DNA of 9,824 nucleotides from CAZOOM01 sp964460795. GTDB taxonomy: Bacteria; Omnitrophota; Omnitrophia; Omnitrophales; Aquincolibacteriaceae. Shown here piece by piece: positions 7,299 to 9,824 of the stretch. Within the stretch, counting starts at the first letter, position 1, and every line of letters starts with the position of its first letter. The notes under the pieces were generated by a model. It had not been told where the DNA came from and ran no database searches. It saw nothing but the letters and a program-made list of their open reading frames with translations. A program made the translations under genes and the position numbers. The stretch covers positions 1 through 9,824 of the forward strand of contig CAYWRU010000089.1 in assembly GCA_964460795.1 (NCBI GenBank), given 5' to 3'.

Positions 7299-8177
7299 AT
7301 GTGGATCTTACATCACATCTTTTCCCAGGACTGGAGCTTACCTGGCATCACCTGGAGTATTCTCGGTGGAATTGCATCTGGGCTCATCTTCACTCAGGTA
7401 AGCAACCTAGCGACCACGCTTGGGCTGCACCGCAGCATGACTCATCATGCGTTCACACTCCACCCGCTACTGAACTGGCTCTTTCGCCTTGTGCTCTGGC
7501 TCTCGGTCGGCATCAAGTGGTGGGAGTGGTGCCGCGTGCATGCCTACCACCACCAACACACCGAGACCAACCTCGACGGGCACAGCCCGATGTACAAAGG
7601 AGGGTTGAGCGGAGTGATTCTACACAACCCTGGACTGTATCAAGGTTCTGCGCATGATCCGACTGTTATCGCTGCTACCGAGCGCCAATTTCGTCCCGAC
7701 AAGTGGGATCGCCGTCTCTTCGACCGTGAAGGACTTGGTCGGATGCTTGGCATCATGAGCTGCGTGGTGATCTTTGGGGTCGTTCCCGGCATCATTGCCT
7801 ATGTAGTACACATCTACGCGTACATCATTCTGAACGGCGCCATCAATTCGATCGGCCACGGCGCTGATTCGATGGGGCCCAATACTCGTCTCGAACGAAT
7901 CCTCCGACGCATTTGTATCAGTTCGGGCGAGCGTCCGGGTTACGACCCCTCGACCGCCAAGGCCCGCCAAGTCGGCAATTCACTGAACTTTCAATGGTTA
8001 GCCTGGATTACGATGGGCGAAGGCCTGCACTACAACCATCACTTCGCACCTCGAAGCCCAACCATGCGGCGGTTCAAAGGTGATCATGATCCGGGTCTGT
8101 ACTTCCTGCATGCACTTCGTGTGCTGAGACTCGTCGGCAACTTCCGTCTGCCAGTACTAGAGCGCAAGCCAATCTAG
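7299..8177 (+). CDS. Fatty acid desaturase (delta-9 acyl-CoA/acyl-lipid type, membrane di-iron)
   Basis: The 292-residue membrane protein has the three histidine boxes of the stearoyl-CoA desaturase class: HRSMTHH (His44-50), HAYHH (His81-85, followed by QHTETNLDGHSP) and HYNHH (His244-248, in GEGLHYNHHFAP). It also has an NSIGH motif (Asn183, His187) corresponding to the extra iron-ligand motif of that class. These ligands bind two irons, and with O2 and an electron donor the family introduces a cis double bond into a saturated acyl chain. Hydrophobic spans lie at about 19-40, 57-75 and 149-180. The length fits bacterial members once the start is placed at 7299; the frame is open back to 7143, but that would overlap the promoter and the divergent gene. 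No electron-transfer partner is nearby. The gene ends before an intrinsic terminator. Confidence 0.93.
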   Translation: MWILHHIFSQDWSLPGITWSILGGIASGLIFTQVSNLATTLGLHRSMTHHAFTLHPLLNWLFRLVLWLSVGIKWWEWCRVHAYHHQHTETNLDGHSPMYKGGLSGVILHNPGLYQGSAHDPTVIAATERQFRPDKWDRRLFDREGLGRMLGIMSCVVIFGVVPGIIAYVVHIYAYIILNGAINSIGHGADSMGPNTRLERILRRICISSGERPGYDPSTAKARQVGNSLNFQWLAWITMGEGLHYNHHFAPRSPTMRRFKGDHDPGLYFLHALRVLRLVGNFRLPVLERKPI

Positions 8178-8218
8178 TGGAATGATGGCCGCTCGCGAAT
8201 CAGTATCCTATACACCAC

Positions 8219-8242
8219 ACCCCTTCTCAGGAAGGGGTTTTT
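8219..8242 (+). terminator. Intrinsic terminator of the desaturase gene
   Basis: The stem ACCCCTTC/GAAGGGGT (8219-8226 with 8231-8238) has a TCAG loop, and the T run extends from 8238 to 8242. It lies 42 bp after the desaturase stop. There is no T run in the opposite direction, so it mainly serves the plus strand. Confidence 0.9.
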
Positions 8243-8255
8243 ATAAGTAGCACTA

Positions 8256-8855
8256 CTACAGCAACTTCGCAGCAACTTCTTCCCAATTTTTCACCACCTC
8301 TACATTATCCGGCAGATCCTCACTATCGGACCAGGGATATTCTCCAAATCGCAATGCACGTATACCTTGTTCATGCGCGGCACGACAATGGGTGGGGTGA
8401 TCATCTATCAATATAGAAACACCAAGCTCCCGAAAAATATGACCCTTTGGGGCAGCACCCAAGCCCCATCGTTCATGACCAACTACCCGAACTTGAGAGA
8501 AGAGCTCCGGGAAGTGCTTCTCAAGCCAAGCAATCGTAAGATCCTTCATGGGCTGGGGACGCGCGGTAATGATCACCAGATCATACTTCTTCGAAAGCTT
8601 TATAAGTACCTCTACTGCTCCAGGTAATGGATCAATATAAAACTCATCCGATACTAAGTACGCATCGATCCTGCTCATTATCTCTTCCTTGCTCAGTCCG
8701 GTTCGCCGCATAATTGCGTTCACCGTACCTGCATAAAACATTTCGTCTGCCGTGAGATGAATACCGAATGATTCGCTCGCAAATCTTGCCAATTCTCCGA
8801 AATGCGGAACCAGCACATCGTCAATATCAACCGCTACAATTAACTTTCGAGTCAT
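8256..8855 (-). CDS. HAD-superfamily 5'(3')-deoxyribonucleotidase-like phosphatase (NT5C type)
   Basis: The 199-residue cytosolic HAD-fold protein has all four HAD motifs: nucleophile and acid Asp10/Asp12 in AVDIDDVLV, Thr97 in VIITARPQ, Lys137 in AAPKG and the acidic pair Asp151/Asp152 in LIDDHPTH. The DxDxV form of motif I and the ITARP and IDDHP signatures match the NT5C (pyrimidine 5'-nucleotidase) group, which removes phosphate from deoxynucleoside monophosphates. Substrate specificity cannot be read from the sequence; many relatives are uncharacterised. The start was set at the ATG at 8853-8855 (MTRKLIVAVD). The ATG three codons upstream (8864) overlaps a TATAAT box that would place the transcript start next to 8855. 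It is convergent with the desaturase and divergent from the structured RNA region. Confidence 0.87.
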   Translation of the reverse strand: MTRKLIVAVDIDDVLVPHFGELARFASESFGIHLTADEMFYAGTVNAIMRRTGLSKEEIMSRIDAYLVSDEFYIDPLPGAVEVLIKLSKKYDLVIITARPQPMKDLTIAWLEKHFPELFSQVRVVGHERWGLGAAPKGHIFRELGVSILIDDHPTHCRAAHEQGIRALRFGEYPWSDSEDLPDNVEVVKNWEEVAAKLL

Positions 8856-8862
8856 GTATATC

Positions 8863-8868
8863 ATTATA
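8863..8868 (-). promoter_or_regulatory. -10 box TATAAT for the HAD gene (leaderless arrangement)
   Basis: TATAAT on the minus strand ends 7 nt before the ATG at 8855 and includes the first bases of the alternative ATG at 8864. The transcript should begin at about the 8855 ATG. The surrounding TATATATA run leaves a small register uncertainty. It lies back to back with the plus-strand promoter at 8874-8902. Confidence 0.5.
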
Positions 8869-8873
8869 TATAT

Positions 8874-8902
8874 TTGACGCAGATCAACCTATTTACTATA
8901 CT
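8874..8902 (+). promoter_or_regulatory. Strong sigma-70-like promoter TTGACG-17-TATACT
   Basis: TTGACG (8874-8879) and TATACT (8897-8902) each match consensus at five of six positions and are separated by exactly 17 bp. This is the best-formed promoter in the window, yet no protein-coding frame with a ribosome site follows within 300 nt. It points to transcription of the structured region downstream, starting near 8909. Confidence 0.7.
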
Positions 8903-8908
8903 TCCCTG

Positions 8909-9185
8909 CGATGGACAACATCATCATCTGACGGCACACCGTGGCTCCGTGTCACACATGAACACAATGTGACTGGTAAAATCTCCAAAGCACCCCAAGA
9001 ACGTGCACCTTCTTTGATGTAGCCGTCAGAATGAAACCGATCAAAGAAATATGGAGAACATAAGCCCAGCATACAGAGCGCTTCGCCGAGCTGCGTGCGA
9101 CATAAATGTCTCGGTCCTAGGGGTTGTGAGCAAAACCACTCGACGCATGTCGTAACGTTTTTCTCACAGCCCCTTTATCCTTTTT
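8909..9185 (+). ncRNA. Unidentified structured RNA with pseudoknot (candidate ncRNA or long leader)
   Basis: This gap between genes follows a strong promoter and is rich in complementary segments. Helix S1 pairs TCTGACGGC (8927-8935) with GCCGTCAGA (9022-9030). Helix S2 pairs TTCTTTGAT (9010-9018) with ATCAAAGAA (9040-9048). Both are perfect over 9 bp and interleave as an H-type pseudoknot. Further hairpins are GTCACA/TGTGAC (8951-8956 with 8968-8973) and CCGAG/CTCGG (9086-9090 with 9110-9114, with an inner ACA/TGT). A long hairpin at 9119-9174 with a T-rich tail closes the region. I see no signature of tmRNA (no tRNA-like 3' end), RNase P RNA, SRP RNA, T-box or a riboswitch known to me. The only small frames (9051-9155 plus, 8896-9072 minus) lack ribosome sites. 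It may be a free RNA, or a leader controlling the YdeI-domain gene at 9233. Both ends are inferred. Confidence 0.6.
9119..9185 (+). terminator. Long imperfect hairpin with T-rich tail (terminator-like 3' end of the RNA)
   Basis: AGGGGTTGTGAG (9119-9130) pairs with CTCACAGCCCCT (9163-9174) with one G-U pair. After one C/U mismatch, AAAAC (9132-9136) pairs with GTTTT (9157-9161). The tip contains CGAC/GTCG (9141-9144 with 9149-9152) around GCAT. A T-rich run, TTTATCCTTTTT, starts at 9174. The stem is longer than a usual terminator, so it may also be a functional domain. Confidence 0.55.
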
Positions 9186-9197
9186 ACAAAAAAATAA

Positions 9198-9226
9198 TTG
9201 CTTGAGATCAATATAGGAGATATATT
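9198..9226 (+). promoter_or_regulatory. Promoter TTGCTT-17-TATATT for the YdeI-domain gene
   Basis: TTGCTT (9198-9203) is followed after 17 bp by TATATT (9221-9226; five of six -10 bases). The -10 ends 6 nt before the ATG at 9233, again a leaderless arrangement. The spacer and -10 are covered by the inverted repeat at 9205-9231. Confidence 0.45.
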
Positions 9227-9231
9227 GATCT
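9205..9231. repeat. Perfect 11-bp inverted repeat around GGAGA: operator or ribosome-site hairpin
   Basis: AGATCAATATA (9205-9215) and TATATTGATCT (9221-9231) are exact reverse complements around the 5-nt centre GGAGA, ending two bases before the ATG at 9233. As DNA it would be an operator covering the promoter spacer and -10 box. As RNA, in a transcript from further upstream, it would hold the Shine-Dalgarno-like GGAG in a hairpin loop. Confidence 0.7.
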
Positions 9232-9232
9232 T

Positions 9233-9544
9233 ATGACTTCAGCGACAATATCAGGCGGAACCGTGCACAAGATGCCGTCCGACCTAAAGAAAGCCCTGCT
9301 CTCTGCTCCAGCCGCAATATCAAAGTGGGAGAGCCTCACACCCCTTGCACGTAATGAGTGGATTTGCTGGAATACATCTGTTAAACAAGATGCAACACGC
9401 AAGAGCCACATCGAACGGACTGTCACTGAACTGCAAGAAGGCAAGCGCCGACCGTGTTGTTGGATAGGCTGCATACACCGCACCGACAAAGAAATCAGCC
9501 CTTCAGTCAAAGGAATTCTCGCGAAACGTTCCCGCGCTCAGTAG
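9233..9544 (+). CDS. YdeI/OmpD-associated (OmdA) domain protein
   Basis: This 103-residue cytosolic protein has a central HKMPSDLKKAL, a helix, then WESLTPLARNEWICW, a C-terminal helix with HIERTVTELQEGKRRPCCW and GCIHR. This arrangement is typical of the YdeI/OmdA C-terminal domain family. Some members have been linked to bacteriocin or antimicrobial-peptide protection, but the biochemical role is unknown. Longer relatives carry an N-terminal DUF1801-type domain; this one has only the C-terminal part, a form common in small-genome bacteria. Cys/His residues near the end (CCWIGCIHR) might bind metal, which is speculative. The start at 9233 fits the family: the previous base region is a promoter and palindrome, and the only Shine-Dalgarno-like sequence (GGAG, 9216-9219) is 13 nt away, somewhat far. 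The zinc-ribbon gene follows after 43 bp with its own promoter. Confidence 0.88.
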   Translation: MTSATISGGTVHKMPSDLKKALLSAPAAISKWESLTPLARNEWICWNTSVKQDATRKSHIERTVTELQEGKRRPCCWIGCIHRTDKEISPSVKGILAKRSRAQ

Positions 9545-9559
9545 GCTTGCCGATCAGCA

Positions 9560-9582
9560 TATAATAGAAGTATACGAGGAGG
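9560..9582 (+). promoter_or_regulatory. -10 box TATAAT and ribosome site GAGGAGG for the zinc-ribbon gene
   Basis: TATAAT (9560-9565) is followed by GAGGAGG (9576-9582), 5 nt before the ATG at 9588. The predicted leader is about 15 nt, just long enough to hold the ribosome site. No good -35 is visible. The 14-mer beginning with the TATAAT is identical to the one before the DUF4342 gene. Confidence 0.65.
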
Positions 9583-9587
9583 CAGAT

Positions 9588-9824
9588 ATGACAAAGCAAT
9601 GTCAGAGTTGCGGGATGCCGCTCCATACTAAGAAGGCTGGGGACTGTCGTGGCACCGAAAAAGATGGATCAAAAAGTGAGAAGTGGTGCTCACTATGCTA
9701 CGAAAATGGCGCACTCATCGGACCAGACTGTACGCTCGACGAGATGAAGAAGATTGTTGACGACGCCCTACGCGAACAAGGCAGCGGTAAGCTCATGCGC
9801 TGGCTCGCACAAAAACAACTCCCC
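9588..9824 (+). CDS. Putative zinc-ribbon domain protein (cut by window edge)
   Basis: 79 residues are visible, starting MTKQCQSCGMPLHTKK. Metal-binding Cys candidates are Cys5/Cys8 (CQSC), Cys20, Cys34/Cys37 (CSLC) and Cys48. The order CQSCGMPL, a short acidic or polar stretch, EKWCSLCYENG and a helix starting near DEMKKIVDDAL matches the small putative zinc-ribbon family (zf-ribbon_2 type), in which the ribbon is found alone or fused to other domains. The C-terminal segment (LMRWLAQKQLP) resembles the end of the stand-alone form, so only a few residues may be missing. The function is unknown; nucleic-acid or protein binding is the usual guess for ribbons. A strong ribosome site at 9576-9582 supports the start. 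Confidence 0.88.
   Translation, partial: MTKQCQSCGMPLHTKKAGDCRGTEKDGSKSEKWCSLCYENGALIGPDCTLDEMKKIVDDALREQGSGKLMRWLAQKQLP

Noticed and set aside
8768..9022. Plus-strand 84-codon frame spanning the HAD gene start
   Set aside because: Most of it is antisense to the HAD gene and its promoter. No ribosome site or recognisable domain.
8896..9072. A 58-codon minus-strand frame (MLGLCSPYFFDRFHSDG...), open upstream to about 9173 without a start codon
   Set aside because: It has no ribosome site, no promoter and an odd Cys-rich composition, and it lies antisense to a well-promoted, structured plus-strand region. A conserved small protein cannot be fully excluded; a protein search of relatives would settle it.
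9051..9155. A 34-codon plus-strand frame (MENISPAYRALRR...) inside the structured RNA
   Set aside because: No Shine-Dalgarno precedes it and it runs into the long hairpin. No tmRNA-like tag features or tRNA-like end are present.
9588..9824. Ferredoxin or rubredoxin-like reading of the Cys motifs
   Set aside because: The spacing (CxxC, Cys20, CxxC, Cys48) and the CQSCGMPL start fit the small zinc-ribbon family better.

Overview
The window looks like chromosomal DNA of a Patescibacteria (CPR) bacterium, most likely a free-living type Candidatus Saccharibacteria (TM7). This is an inference from the gene mix (DUF4342 protein, small YdeI/OmdA-domain protein, small CxxC zinc-ribbon protein, exported multi-domain proteins with Pro/Thr linkers), the near-balanced base composition, short intergenic gaps and promoters lying almost on top of start codons. 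TGA behaves as a stop, so the genetic code is standard. No rRNA gene, tRNA, CRISPR array, transposase or phage gene was seen.

Layout. At the left edge (1-976, minus) is the N-terminal part of an exported protein with two beta-rich modules joined by a Pro/Thr linker. Divergent from it is a large membrane-anchored beta-propeller resembling GH74 xyloglucanases (1114-3627, plus). A strong bidirectional terminator hairpin (3634-3681) separates this from a minus-strand block: a caspase-like (clan CD type) putative cysteine peptidase (5875-7149), a membrane-anchored subtilisin-family S8 protease (3976-5742) and a DUF4342 protein (3691-3945). A 149-bp divergent promoter region (7150-7298) leads to a plus-strand acyl-lipid/acyl-CoA type desaturase (7299-8177) that ends in a textbook intrinsic terminator. 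Convergent with it is a HAD-fold 5'(3')-deoxyribonucleotidase-like gene (8256-8855, minus). The right end holds a small YdeI/OmdA-domain protein (9233-9544) and a zinc-ribbon protein cut by the window edge (9588-9824).

The most unusual stretch is the 377-bp gap 8856-9232. It contains a well-formed plus-strand promoter (TTGACG, 17 bp, TATACT). This is followed by about 275 nt with two perfect 9-bp helices in pseudoknot order, further hairpins and a long GC-based hairpin with a T-rich tail. I call this an unidentified structured RNA gene (or a long regulated leader of the downstream gene). Just after it, a perfect 11-bp inverted repeat lies over the promoter and start of the YdeI-domain gene.

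Functionally the left two thirds is about the cell surface: a carbohydrate-active enzyme, an adhesin-like protein and two peptidase-fold proteins. The right third carries small metabolic genes (membrane lipid desaturation, nucleotide dephosphorylation) and small regulatory or stress-type proteins. Several genes appear to have leaderless or nearly leaderless transcripts, because a -10 box ends 6-7 nt before the start codon. Four start codons were chosen inside longer open frames on promoter or ribosome-site evidence.
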